Positions 39,844 through 48,800 of a stretch of DNA of 64,000 nt are shown in pieces; position 1 is the stretch's first letter; every line of letters starts with the position of its first letter. The position numbers and the translations under genes were made by a program. The DNA is from Fibrobacterota bacterium (GTDB lineage Bacteria; Fibrobacterota; Fibrobacteria; UBA5070), in assembly GCA_016715065.1 (NCBI GenBank), contig JADKBN010000002.1, positions 682,001 to 746,000 of the forward strand. Direction: 5' to 3'. Under the pieces are notes generated by a model. It was not told the DNA's origin. It saw only the letters and a list, made by a program, of their open reading frames with translations, and did not search any database.

Positions 39844-41757
39844 TTACTTCTTGTCCTCGTCCACGACTTCGTAGTCGGCTTCCACAGGTCCGTCGGCCTT
39901 CTTCGGTTCGGCCTGGGCGCCGCCCTCGGCGCCCCCGGCGGCTTGGGCTTCTTCCATCGAGGCCTTGTACAGGGCTTCGGTGGCCTTGTGCATGGCGCCT
40001 TCCAGGGCTTCGATGGCCTTCTTCACCGTCTCGAGGTTCTCGTCCTTCTGGACCTTCTTCAGCTCCTCGGCTGCGGTTTCGATCTCGGCCTTGCTGTCGC
40101 CGATCTTGTCGCCGGAGTCCTTCACGAGCTTCTCGGCCTGGTAGACCATCTGCTCGGCCTGGTTGTGGACGTCGATCTTCTCGCGCTCGGCCTTGTCGGC
40201 TTCGGCGTTGGCCTCGGCGTCCTTCACCATCTTCTGGATGTCGGCTTCGGACAGGCCCGTGCCCGCCTCGATCTTGATCTTCTGTTCCTTGTTGGTGGCC
40301 TTGTCCTTGGCGCTCACGTGCACGATGCCGTTGGCATCGATGTCAAAAGTGACTTCGATCTGCGGCACGCCGCGCGGCGCGGGCGGGATCTCGGAGAGAT
40401 CGAACTTGCCCAAGGTGCGGTTGTGCTGGGCCAGTTCACGTTCGCCTTGCAGGACATGAATGGTCACGGCGGGCTGGTTGTCGGCGGCGGTGGAGAACGT
40501 CTGGCTCTTGCGGGTGGGCACGGTGGTGTTGCGCTCGATGAGCTTGGTCATCACGCCGCCCAGGGTCTCGATGCCCAAGGAGAGCGGAGTCACGTCCAAC
40601 AGCAACACGTCCTTGACCGCGTCGTCACCGGCCAACACGCCCGCTTGCACGGCGGCGCCCACAGCCACGACTTCGTCGGGGTTCACGCCCTTGTGGGGTT
40701 CCTTGCCAAAAAACGCCTTCACCTTTTCCTGCACGGCGGGAATGCGGGTGGAACCGCCCACCAGGATCACTTCGTCGATCTGCGAAACGGAAAGTCCCGC
40801 GTCCTTGAGCGCCAGGGCCAGAGGCCGGATGGAGCGCTCGACAAGTTCCGCCGTCATGGCCTCGAACTTGGCGCGGGTCAACGACAGTTCCAAGTGCTTG
40901 GGGCCCGAAGCGTCGGCAGTGATGAACGGGAGGTTGATGCTGGTGCTGGTGGTGCCGGAGAGGTCGATCTTGGCTTTCTCGGCGGCTTCCTTGATGCGCT
41001 GCAGAGCCATCTTGTCCTTGCGCAGATCGATGCCGGAATTTTCCTTCTTGAACTCGTCGGCGATCCAGTTGATGATCGCTTCGTCGAAGTTGTCGCCGCC
41101 CAGGTGCGTGTCGCCATTTGTGCTCTTCACCTCGAACACACCGTCGCCGATTTCCAGGATGGAAATGTCGAAGGTGCCGCCGCCAAGGTCATAGACCGCG
41201 ATGGTTTCCTTCTTCTTCTGGTCGTTGAATCCGTACGCGAGCGCCGCCGCGGTGGGCTCGTTCACGATGCGCAGCACTTCCAGGCCCGCGATGCGACCGG
41301 CATCCTTGGTGGCCTGGCGCTGGGCGTCGTTGAAGTAGGCGGGAACGGTCACAACGGCTTGGGTCACGGCTTCGCCCAGGTAGTCCTCGGCGGCCTTCTT
41401 CATGGCCTGGAGCACCAGCGCGGAGATTTCCTGCGGGGTGTATTCCTTGTCCTCGATCTTCACCTTGGCCAGTTCGTTGCCGACCACGGTGTACGGAACG
41501 AGCTTCTCTTCTTCCTTCACTTCCGAGCGGTGGCGGCCCATGAAGCGCTTGATGGAGTAGATGGTGCGATCGGCGTTGGTGATGGCCTGGCGCTTGGCCA
41601 CTTGGCCCACGAGCTTGGCGCCGTCCTTGGCGAAAGCCACGATGGAGGGGGTGGTGCGTCCGCCTTCGGCGTTGGCGATCACGGTGGGCTGTCCGCCTTC
41701 CATGACGGCGACGCAGCTGTTGGTGGTTCCGAGGTCGATTCCGATGATCTTGCCCAT
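39844..41757 (-). CDS. dnaK: Molecular chaperone DnaK (Hsp70)
   Basis: A 637-residue Hsp70 of normal length. The ATPase domain (1-385) shows IIGIDLGTTNSCVAVMEGG, VVTVPAYFNDAQRQATKDAG, IAVYDLGGGTFDISIL and VILVGGSTRIPAVQ. The substrate-binding domain follows with DVTPLSLGIETLGGVMTKLI and FDIDANGIVHVSAKDK, then the helical lid and the acidic C-terminal EVVDEDKK. It folds and rescues proteins with DnaJ and GrpE. ATG 41757 is preceded by AGGAG-like sequence (complement of CTCCTG at 41765). It lies between grpE upstream and dnaJ downstream, with hairpin-rich spacers on both sides. Confidence 0.98.
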   Translation of the reverse strand: MGKIIGIDLGTTNSCVAVMEGGQPTVIANAEGGRTTPSIVAFAKDGAKLVGQVAKRQAITNADRTIYSIKRFMGRHRSEVKEEEKLVPYTVVGNELAKVKIEDKEYTPQEISALVLQAMKKAAEDYLGEAVTQAVVTVPAYFNDAQRQATKDAGRIAGLEVLRIVNEPTAAALAYGFNDQKKKETIAVYDLGGGTFDISILEIGDGVFEVKSTNGDTHLGGDNFDEAIINWIADEFKKENSGIDLRKDKMALQRIKEAAEKAKIDLSGTTSTSINLPFITADASGPKHLELSLTRAKFEAMTAELVERSIRPLALALKDAGLSVSQIDEVILVGGSTRIPAVQEKVKAFFGKEPHKGVNPDEVVAVGAAVQAGVLAGDDAVKDVLLLDVTPLSLGIETLGGVMTKLIERNTTVPTRKSQTFSTAADNQPAVTIHVLQGERELAQHNRTLGKFDLSEIPPAPRGVPQIEVTFDIDANGIVHVSAKDKATNKEQKIKIEAGTGLSEADIQKMVKDAEANAEADKAEREKIDVHNQAEQMVYQAEKLVKDSGDKIGDSKAEIETAAEELKKVQKDENLETVKKAIEALEGAMHKATEALYKASMEEAQAAGGAEGGAQAEPKKADGPVEADYEVVDEDKK

Positions 41758-41780
41758 GGTGGGTCTCCTGTTTCTCTGTT

Positions 41781-41855
41781 GAGACGCCCCGTCGGGGCGT
41801 CTCTGGGTTATGTGATGAAGCGGTAATCCTGGGGAGACGCCCCACCGGGGCGTCT
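41781..41855. repeat. Two strong hairpins upstream of dnaK
   Basis: GAGACGCCCC/GGGGCGTCTC (loop GTC, 41781-41803) and AGACGCCCC/GGGGCGTCT (loop ACC, 41835-41855) share the same stem and differ in the loop. Both would be transcribed in the grpE-dnaK message. Neither has a T-run, so they look like repeat-derived mRNA hairpins rather than terminators. Confidence 0.85.
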
Positions 41856-41872
41856 GTACGAAAGCAATTATT

Positions 41873-41914
41873 CCGCCACGTAGGGGCGATTCATGAATCG
41901 CCCCTACGTGGCGG
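41873..41914. repeat. Perfect 42-bp palindrome spanning the grpE stop codon
   Basis: The sequence from 41873 to 41914 equals its own reverse complement over all 42 bases. The centre is GATTCATGAATC and the arms contain GTAGGGGC/GCCCCTAC. The grpE TAG (41904-41906) lies inside the right arm. It would form a very stable hairpin in the message or a cruciform in DNA. The family looks like the dispersed GTAGGGGC-type extragenic palindromes of other bacteria. Confidence 0.9.
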
Positions 41915-42533
41915 GGCCGCTGGAGACGATCACCTGCGCGTGGCGCAGGATCTTGTCGCCCTTCTTCCAGCCCACCGCGTGCACGGCGGACACATGGTCG
42001 GCAGGCACGGTCGGGTGGGCCATTTGGGTGAGGGCGTCGTGGAGGTTCGGGTCGAAGGGATTGCCTTCGGCGGCGATGGGTTCCAGGCCCGCGTCGGAGA
42101 GGATCTTGCGGATGCCGTCGCGGATCAGGCGCATGCCCTTGGCGAAACCGGCGGGATCAGCCGGGGTCCAATCCCCTTCGGTTGGAGCCTCTTGGAAGGC
42201 GCGTTCGAAATTGTCCACCACCGGGAACAGGGCGGAGACCGCTTTGGCCTGGGCTGCATCCAGCATTTCGCCGTAGTCGCGGGCATTGCGCTTGCGGAAG
42301 TTGTCGAATTCCGCGACCAGTCGGACGGACTTGTCCTTGGCGGCTTCCAGTTCCTCGGTGAGGGAGGCGATTTTCTGGTGCAGCTCGGCAAGGGTCGGTT
42401 CGCTAGTGGAGGCAGCCTCGCCCGTGCTCGAGAGGGTCTCCGCGTTGGCGGCTTCGGCGACCTGTTCAGCCTGGACTTGCTCGGCTCGCTCGGCGGCGAG
42501 CTCGGCTGCGGATTTGATGGTTTCGTCGCTCAT
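41904..42533 (-). CDS. grpE: Nucleotide exchange factor GrpE
   Basis: A 209-residue protein that releases ADP from DnaK. An acidic, disordered N-terminal part of about 50 residues leads into the long coiled coil (ELHQKIASLTEELEAAKDKS, VRLVAEFDNFRKRNARDYGE). The beta-wing domain follows with EGNPFDPNLHDALTQMAH and a VGWKKGDKILRHAQVIVS ending, matching the GrpE signature. The usual start is ATG 42533. It is the first gene of grpE-dnaK-dnaJ; no hrcA is visible. A sigma-54-like element lies 44-59 bp upstream. The last codons lie within the 42-bp palindrome. Confidence 0.95.
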   Translation of the reverse strand: MSDETIKSAAELAAERAEQVQAEQVAEAANAETLSSTGEAASTSEPTLAELHQKIASLTEELEAAKDKSVRLVAEFDNFRKRNARDYGEMLDAAQAKAVSALFPVVDNFERAFQEAPTEGDWTPADPAGFAKGMRLIRDGIRKILSDAGLEPIAAEGNPFDPNLHDALTQMAHPTVPADHVSAVHAVGWKKGDKILRHAQVIVSSGPAT

Positions 42534-42576
42534 GGCTGTGAAAAATCCTTTGGATCGAAGTACGCTCCACCATATC

Positions 42577-42592
42577 TCAAGGAACGTGCCAA
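42577..42592 (-). promoter_or_regulatory. Sigma-54-like promoter upstream of grpE (tentative)
   Basis: Read on the minus strand, TTGGCACGTTCCTTGA matches the -24 box of sigma-54 promoters exactly (TTGGCACG) with correct spacing to a -12 box that reads TTGA instead of TTGC. It is 44 bp from the grpE start. The NtrC-type activator encoded after dnaJ makes it worth noting, but the -12 mismatch is at an important position. No sigma-32-type promoter or CIRCE element was found in this gap. Confidence 0.35.
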
Positions 42593-42646
42593 GCCAGGCT
42601 CGGGCACGTTGAAGCCTGTTTCGGAATGAAGCACTGAAGGATTGAA

Positions 42647-43468
42647 TCATTTTGAGGCAATAATCTGTTTCAAAATGAAGCTGTTGGAAAGTGGGGCATT
42701 GGCTTGGCCCAGGAGCCACCTCCTTCCGGTACCCACTTCTCCGCAATACCCGGCGTCCTCCAGGAGATGCCCTGGCGTTTCCTTCTCCTGTCGCTCGATC
42801 ATGTACTTCAGCTCTTCCAGATCCGCGCTCCACCGGAAGCCATTGAAAAACTCCACGCCCGGGAACTGCGTTTTATAGAGTGCCGCGCGCGAGTAGCAGG
42901 TGCCCAGGTGCAGGTGGGTTCCGTCGCGAAGCGAAAGTTGTCGGATGGTTTCGGTCATCAGGTATGCTCCCAGGCTCCTGAAGCGATGGTCCAACTCGTA
43001 GAATGCGTTGGAATAAAACCAGGTTCCGTTGGATTCCAGCAAGGTCACCAGACCAACTTCCTGATCCCCCGCATCACGGAAAAGCGCGATATGCGACGTG
43101 ATCGGATTGCGGAACAATCGCTCGATGCGCTCCCGTGTCGGGGGAGTGGACCACTTCCGACTGGCGTAGGAGTGGCAGAACTGGATACGGTCCTCGGTGG
43201 TTTGGAACTCGTCTTTTGAAAGCAGTTCCGCGCGAATTCCTTCGCCCCTGCGGAGAATCCGGCGGTTTTCCGAGTTCGGCTGGAATCCAGGAAGTGGGAC
43301 CCGCACCTGCCGACACAGATAATACCGGGAAAGATCTCCAAGCGAAGGCAAAAACCCCTGGGAGAGCATGTGATCGGGCGAGTCGTCCGGCTCTGGAAAC
43401 GCCCAGATCGCATACGGGAACACGTATCCGGCGTAATCAGGCGCGGCTTCCGAGAAAAGGATTTTCAT
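42647..43468 (-). CDS. Arginyl/leucyl-protein transferase (ATE)-like GNAT protein
   Basis: A 273-residue cytoplasmic protein. The N-terminal block DMLSQGFLPSLG-type region followed by YYLCRQVRVPLPGFQPNSEN and RRILRR resembles the bacterial ATE/Bpt family (a Cys-containing entry followed by F-x-P-S/N-x-x-x-R-R). The C-terminal half has the GNAT-like core (EVGLVTLLESNGTWFYSNAF, RSLGAYLMTETIRQLSLRDG, LGTCYSRAALYKTQFPGVEF), also as in ATE. Such enzymes attach amino acids to protein N-termini to mark them for degradation. The second CxxC of typical ATE is not obvious, so it may be a divergent relative. Upstream of grpE on the same strand; ATG 43468. Confidence 0.5.
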   Translation of the reverse strand: MKILFSEAAPDYAGYVFPYAIWAFPEPDDSPDHMLSQGFLPSLGDLSRYYLCRQVRVPLPGFQPNSENRRILRRGEGIRAELLSKDEFQTTEDRIQFCHSYASRKWSTPPTRERIERLFRNPITSHIALFRDAGDQEVGLVTLLESNGTWFYSNAFYELDHRFRSLGAYLMTETIRQLSLRDGTHLHLGTCYSRAALYKTQFPGVEFFNGFRWSADLEELKYMIERQEKETPGHLLEDAGYCGEVGTGRRWLLGQANAPLSNSFILKQIIASK

Positions 43469-43557
43469 CGTGGTTCGAAACTAGAACGAGTTGGGGCTGC
43501 ACGGGAAGATCCGGCGCCGGATGGTAGAATGCCTCTTCGAGAATCGGAGGGACACAA

Positions 43558-45000
43558 ATGGCGTTTCGGGAAGCGACGGAGGAGGCGAAGGTCGCTTTGT
43601 GGGTGGAAAAGGCCTGCGAGCGTGAGCTTCCAGCATTGTCCGGGACTTTGGGCGAGATCGAAAAGGCCTTGTCCAACGAAGAGTATTCGGCGTTTGTTCT
43701 GGCCCGGGTGATTCTCCAGGATCCGCCGCTCACCAGTCGCGTCTTGCGCGTGGCCAATTCCGCTTTCTACAACCCTGGCGGTCGGCCGATCTCCATGGTC
43801 TCGCGTGCCGTGATGGTACTGGGCTTCGATTCCATTCGATCCATCTGCACCTCCATCGCCATCGTGGAGGCGTTGCTCAATGGAGTGGCCCGCGACCGAT
43901 TGCTCGATGAAATCGCCCGTGCGCTGCACGCGGCCGTGGTTTCGAGGTTTCTTGCGCGCCACGCCCACGACCCGGCGCCGGAAGAAGTCTTCGTGTCCAC
44001 CTTGCTGCGTCGGATCGGGCAGATGGTGCTCTGGAGCCTAGGGGGGGCGGAGGTGGACGCATTCGACGAGGCGCTCAAGACCTGTCCGGGAGACGTCGAA
44101 GCCTTGGAGCGCGAGATCCTGGGTTTTCCGCTACGCAAATTGTCCCTGGCGTTGTCTGCCGCTTGGAGGTTGCCCACCTTCCAGGAAAATGGCTCCGGTC
44201 ACGCCGCCTCCCGGCTTCCCATGGAGGAACTGTCCTGGTTGATCGCTTTCGAGGCAGTCAAGGGCTGGAGCAGTCTGGGCATGCGCAAGGTCGCCCGCGA
44301 GGTCGCCTGGAAATTGTCCTGCGAGGAATCCGAGGCGATCGATATCCTGCGCCGGTTGGCGGCCGAAGCGGCGGACTACGCGCTGGCCCTGGGTTCCAAG
44401 GAAGTGGCTTTGCGGATTCCCGCAGTCGGTAGTACGACCATGGGAATGGAGGAAGACGATCCTTCGGCGATGGGGGAGGAAGACAAGGACGCCGAGTTGC
44501 AGGTTTTGTCCGACATCAGCGCGAATCTTCTGGACGAGCTGGATGTCAACTCCATCCTTCAGATGGTCCTGGAGGGGATCCATCGCGGGGTCGGGATGGA
44601 TCGCACCGCCATGGCGATCGTCGATCCGCGTACGGGCATGGTTCGCTGCAAGCTCGCATTGGGGAAGGACCGGCGGGCGTTTGTGGACGGGTTCGAGTTT
44701 CCGTTCCGAGGCGCCAAGCCACATGCCCTCATCCAGATCATCGAGAAGTGCGGCTCCCAGCTTCTGGATCCATCGAAACCGGACGACGTGAATTTCGGCC
44801 ACCCCGTGTATTCCTTGTTCCAGGGGGCTCCTTTCCTTGCGCAGGCAGTGTCGGTCAACGGAAAAGCCTTGGGATTGTTTTTGGCGGATCGACATACCTC
44901 GGGCCGGCAGCTGGATCGCGACGCATGGGACAATTTCCGATTGCTTTGCCGCCAAGCGGACATCGCCCTGACCCTGGCCGCGCGCAGTCGAGGGGTCTGA
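43558..45000 (+). CDS. HDOD-GAF domain signalling protein
   Basis: A 480-residue cytoplasmic protein. Residues about 10-280 form an HDOD domain (ILQDPPLTSRVLRVANSAFY, SRAVMVLGFDSIRSICTSIA, STLLRRIGQMVLWSLGG), a catalytically inert relative of HD phosphohydrolases used in regulation. Residues about 320-475 form a GAF domain (LLDELDVNSILQMVLEGIHR, GMDRTAMAIVDPRTG, GKALGLFLADR). HDOD-GAF proteins act in signalling in diverse bacteria, often with cyclic-di-GMP systems; the target here is unknown. ATG 43558 follows a GGAGG-like stretch. The neighbouring Dabb and FmdB genes lie close downstream on the same strand. Confidence 0.88.
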   Translation: MAFREATEEAKVALWVEKACERELPALSGTLGEIEKALSNEEYSAFVLARVILQDPPLTSRVLRVANSAFYNPGGRPISMVSRAVMVLGFDSIRSICTSIAIVEALLNGVARDRLLDEIARALHAAVVSRFLARHAHDPAPEEVFVSTLLRRIGQMVLWSLGGAEVDAFDEALKTCPGDVEALEREILGFPLRKLSLALSAAWRLPTFQENGSGHAASRLPMEELSWLIAFEAVKGWSSLGMRKVAREVAWKLSCEESEAIDILRRLAAEAADYALALGSKEVALRIPAVGSTTMGMEEDDPSAMGEEDKDAELQVLSDISANLLDELDVNSILQMVLEGIHRGVGMDRTAMAIVDPRTGMVRCKLALGKDRRAFVDGFEFPFRGAKPHALIQIIEKCGSQLLDPSKPDDVNFGHPVYSLFQGAPFLAQAVSVNGKALGLFLADRHTSGRQLDRDAWDNFRLLCRQADIALTLAARSRGV

Positions 45001-45057
45001 ACGAACCAGGAAAGCCCACTTCCACGATTGGTGGCTGCCATCTGTATCTTATCTCTC

Positions 45058-45354
45058 ATGGTCAGACACATTCTTCTACTCGCGCCAAATCCAGACACCA
45101 CCCCCAGCCAGATCGAGCAGATCCGCGAAGAGCTCGCCGCGTTGGTAGGGCAAATTCCCGGCCTGTTGGATTTCAATTGGGGTGTGAACTTCGCCGCGCC
45201 CGAGAGGCGCGGGGGATTCGACTATGGATTCACCATGGACTTGGTCGATCGCCAAGCGTTGGTCGCATACGCTCCCCACCCTGCCCACCAGACCGTGGCA
45301 GCCAAGGTTAGAGCCGCGTTCGGGGGCATCGTGGTGCTGGATTTCGAGCTCTGA
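45058..45354 (+). CDS. Stress-responsive A/B barrel (Dabb) domain protein
   Basis: A 98-residue protein made of one Dabb alpha/beta barrel: MVRHILLLAPNPDTTPSQIE with QIREELAALVGQIPGLLDFN, then FTMDLVDRQALVAYAPHPAH. Dabb proteins form dimers with a ferredoxin-like fold. Their biochemical roles are mostly unknown, with some being cyclases or monooxygenase relatives. The HPAH motif is the usual surface His segment. ATG 45058 is chosen over an upstream GTG because it matches the family start. It lies 57 bp after the HDOD gene and 14 bp before the FmdB-type gene. Confidence 0.85.
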   Translation: MVRHILLLAPNPDTTPSQIEQIREELAALVGQIPGLLDFNWGVNFAAPERRGGFDYGFTMDLVDRQALVAYAPHPAHQTVAAKVRAAFGGIVVLDFEL

Positions 45355-45368
45355 GCGGAGCATAAGCG

Positions 45369-45869
45369 ATGCCCATCTACGAGTTCTTCTGCCCGAATTG
45401 CCACTCCATCTATCAGTTCTTCTCCAAGCGGGTGAACCCGGAATTGGTTCCCGCGTGCCCGAAAAACCCTGACCACGGCACTCTGGAACGGCAGATGAGC
45501 CGTTTTGCCATGGGGCGGGGCGGAGCGAAATCGGAAACCGAAGGTGGTGGAGGTGCCGAAGGCACCATGGATCCGGCCGGGGGAATGGACGACCCACGGA
45601 TGGAAGGGAAGATGATGGAACTGATGAGCCGCATGGAGTCCATGGACGAGACCGATGGTCGGGCCATGGGTCGGATGATGCGCGAGCTGTCCAATCTGAC
45701 AGGAGAGGGGGCGGACGATCCGGCCATGCAGGAGGCGATTCGCCGACTAGAGTCTGGGGAGGATCCGGAAAAAGTGGAAGAGATCGTTTCCGATGCCTAC
45801 GGCGAAGGGGCTATGGGGGCAGGCGGGCGAGGGGCGCCATCCATGGATGGTGGACTGTACGACATGTAG
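45369..45869 (+). CDS. FmdB-type zinc ribbon protein
   Basis: The protein has 166 residues. The first 60 are an FmdB/CxxC zinc ribbon (MPIYEFFCPNCHSIYQFFSK, CPKNPDH), although the second metal site has a single Cys followed by Lys-Asn, so zinc ligation is incomplete compared with the usual CxxC pair. The remainder is Met/Gly/Glu-rich and low-complexity, with a helical stretch (AMGRMMRELSNLTGEG) and an acidic motif (SGEDPEKVEEIVSD). The function of the family is unknown; a link to amidase or formamidase expression gave it its name. It is the last gene before the 16S rRNA region. Confidence 0.8.
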   Translation: MPIYEFFCPNCHSIYQFFSKRVNPELVPACPKNPDHGTLERQMSRFAMGRGGAKSETEGGGGAEGTMDPAGGMDDPRMEGKMMELMSRMESMDETDGRAMGRMMRELSNLTGEGADDPAMQEAIRRLESGEDPEKVEEIVSDAYGEGAMGAGGRGAPSMDGGLYDM

Positions 45870-46136
45870 GATCGTGTTGGCTCCGCCGGGTTTTTTGCAC
45901 GGTCCGAAAAAAAGTTCGGTCTGCCCCTTGAATCCCCCGGTGGTTCGGAGCATCTTTTCTCTCCCTTCGATAACGAAGGCGCCGAAACGAAAGTCGAGGC
46001 ACACGAGTCGAAAGGCTCGAACGAGGATTCGTCCTCAACTCTTTGACATCTTGGTAGGATTGATTTGTGCAGGTCTATAGTCAATGACTTTAGAGAAGAT
46101 CAAAGTGAGCGTGACAAGTGAAAGCTAGGATGGAAT
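45870..46136 (+). other. 16S rRNA leader with 5' processing-stem arm
   Basis: This 267-bp leader contains a boxA-like CTCTTTGAC near 46040. It also carries the 5' arm of an RNA processing stem: TGGTAGGATTGA with GTGCAG (46052-46072) pairs with CTGCAC and TCAATCCTACCA at 47758-47777, and AAGATCAAAGT (46096-46106) pairs with ACTTTGATCTT at 47746-47756. No clear -35/-10 pair was recognised, and no small gene is visible. Confidence 0.75.
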
Positions 46137-47681
<1,545 letters not shown>

Positions 47682-47788
47682 AGTAAAACAAAATCAAACA
47701 CGTGAGGCAATTAAGATCTAACCCCATCCGGTAGATCAGCCTCGTACTTTGATCTTTCTGCACAGTCAATCCTACCAGGGTGTTTCAA

Positions 47789-47826
47789 GAACGCTCCTCT
47801 GCAACCGCAGGGGAGCGTTTTTTGTT
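47789..47826 (+). terminator. Intrinsic terminator after 16S rRNA
   Basis: AACGCTCCTCTGC/GCAGGGGAGCGTT forms a hairpin with loop AACC, followed by TTTTTTG. It lies just beyond the 3' processing-stem arm and closes the transcription unit of a solitary 16S gene. Confidence 0.92.
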
Positions 47827-47933
47827 TCTTGGTCGGTCTGGACTGGATCCGGACGCGAGGTGCGTACGGAACCGGCGCATGTACGTTGGTAGCCAGAGAC
47901 CTTCCCGAGGTGGGGAGGTATGATGAAGAGAAC

Positions 47934-48800
47934 ATGCTACAGAACGCTAGCCGACCAGGTTCGCCTCCTCCTCCAGTGGTCTTTTCGTTTTTGGACCATC
48001 GCGAGTTTCTGCGGAGGTGGTATGAATGGAAGAAACTCTCCAGTCGGGGTTTCTCGTATCGCTCGTTCGCGAAAAAGGCGGGGTTCTCCTCGATGTCGTT
48101 TCTGCGGGATGTCATCGAGGGACGGCGCAACATTTCCGAAGACTCGGTGGAAAAATTCCTCGGAGCCATCGGCTTGGTGGAAGATGCCGCCGTTTACTTC
48201 CGCGAACTGGTGAAGTACAACCGGGAAACCGACGACACGAAAAAAGCGCAGAGTTTCCGGAAGTTGCTTCTGTTGCAGGCTCGTCGGGAATTTTCTTCCG
48301 TCAAGTTGGCCCAGTCCCGGTATTACAGCGATTGGATCCATGTCGTGCTTCGCGAAGTGGCGCCATTGGAGAGGTTTGAGGGCAACGCCAAGCGCATGGG
48401 CGAGTCGATCAGGCCGGCCTTGCCCACCGCGCAGGTCCAGGAGTCTCTCGAATTGTTGCTGGAGCTGGGAATGTTGGAAAAGGCCAAGGACGGAAGCTAC
48501 CGCCAAACCAACGCCCGCCTGATTCCGGGCGACCAAGACGCGGCGATCATCCGCAACGCCAAGCGGCAAATGCTATTGCATGCCCTGGACCGGTTGGATC
48601 AAGGGCCTCCGCCCGACACCCTCATCAGTTCCACTACCCTGGCAGTCAGCCGACATCGTGCGAAAAAAATCGCCGAACAGCTCCGTCAGTTTGGCTTGGA
48701 CCTCTTGGCAGACACCGTTACAGACGACGGACCTGTCGATCAAGTCGTCCAAATCAATTTTCAATTGATACCATTCCTTTGTGCTCCTCCGGATGACTAG
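47934..48800 (+). CDS. TIGR02147/DUF4423 family putative regulator
   Basis: A 288-residue paralogue of the protein at 10585-11427. The N-terminal part reads FSFLDHREFLRRWYEWKKLS, then the helix-turn-helix-like block FSYRSFAKKAGFSSMSFLRD with VIEGRRNISEDSVEKFL. The middle has YYSDWIHVVLREVAPLERFE and the DUF4423 end has VQESLELLLELGMLEK and ISSTTLAVSRHRAKKIAEQL. It is cytoplasmic and probably DNA-binding, but its target is unknown. ATG 47934 is chosen because it falls just before the family motif; the ribosome binding site is weak (GAAGAG). The stop overlaps the start of the downstream lipoprotein gene, repeating the arrangement at 10.6 kb. Confidence 0.82.
   Translation: MLQNASRPGSPPPPVVFSFLDHREFLRRWYEWKKLSSRGFSYRSFAKKAGFSSMSFLRDVIEGRRNISEDSVEKFLGAIGLVEDAAVYFRELVKYNRETDDTKKAQSFRKLLLLQARREFSSVKLAQSRYYSDWIHVVLREVAPLERFEGNAKRMGESIRPALPTAQVQESLELLLELGMLEKAKDGSYRQTNARLIPGDQDAAIIRNAKRQMLLHALDRLDQGPPPDTLISSTTLAVSRHRAKKIAEQLRQFGLDLLADTVTDDGPVDQVVQINFQLIPFLCAPPDD

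Noticed and set aside
39943..41826. A 627-codon open frame antisense to dnaK
   Set aside because: It mirrors the conserved DnaK coding sequence. Long antisense frames are expected in GC-rich DNA with strong third-position bias, and its composition (His/Gly/Leu/Val-rich) matches no family.
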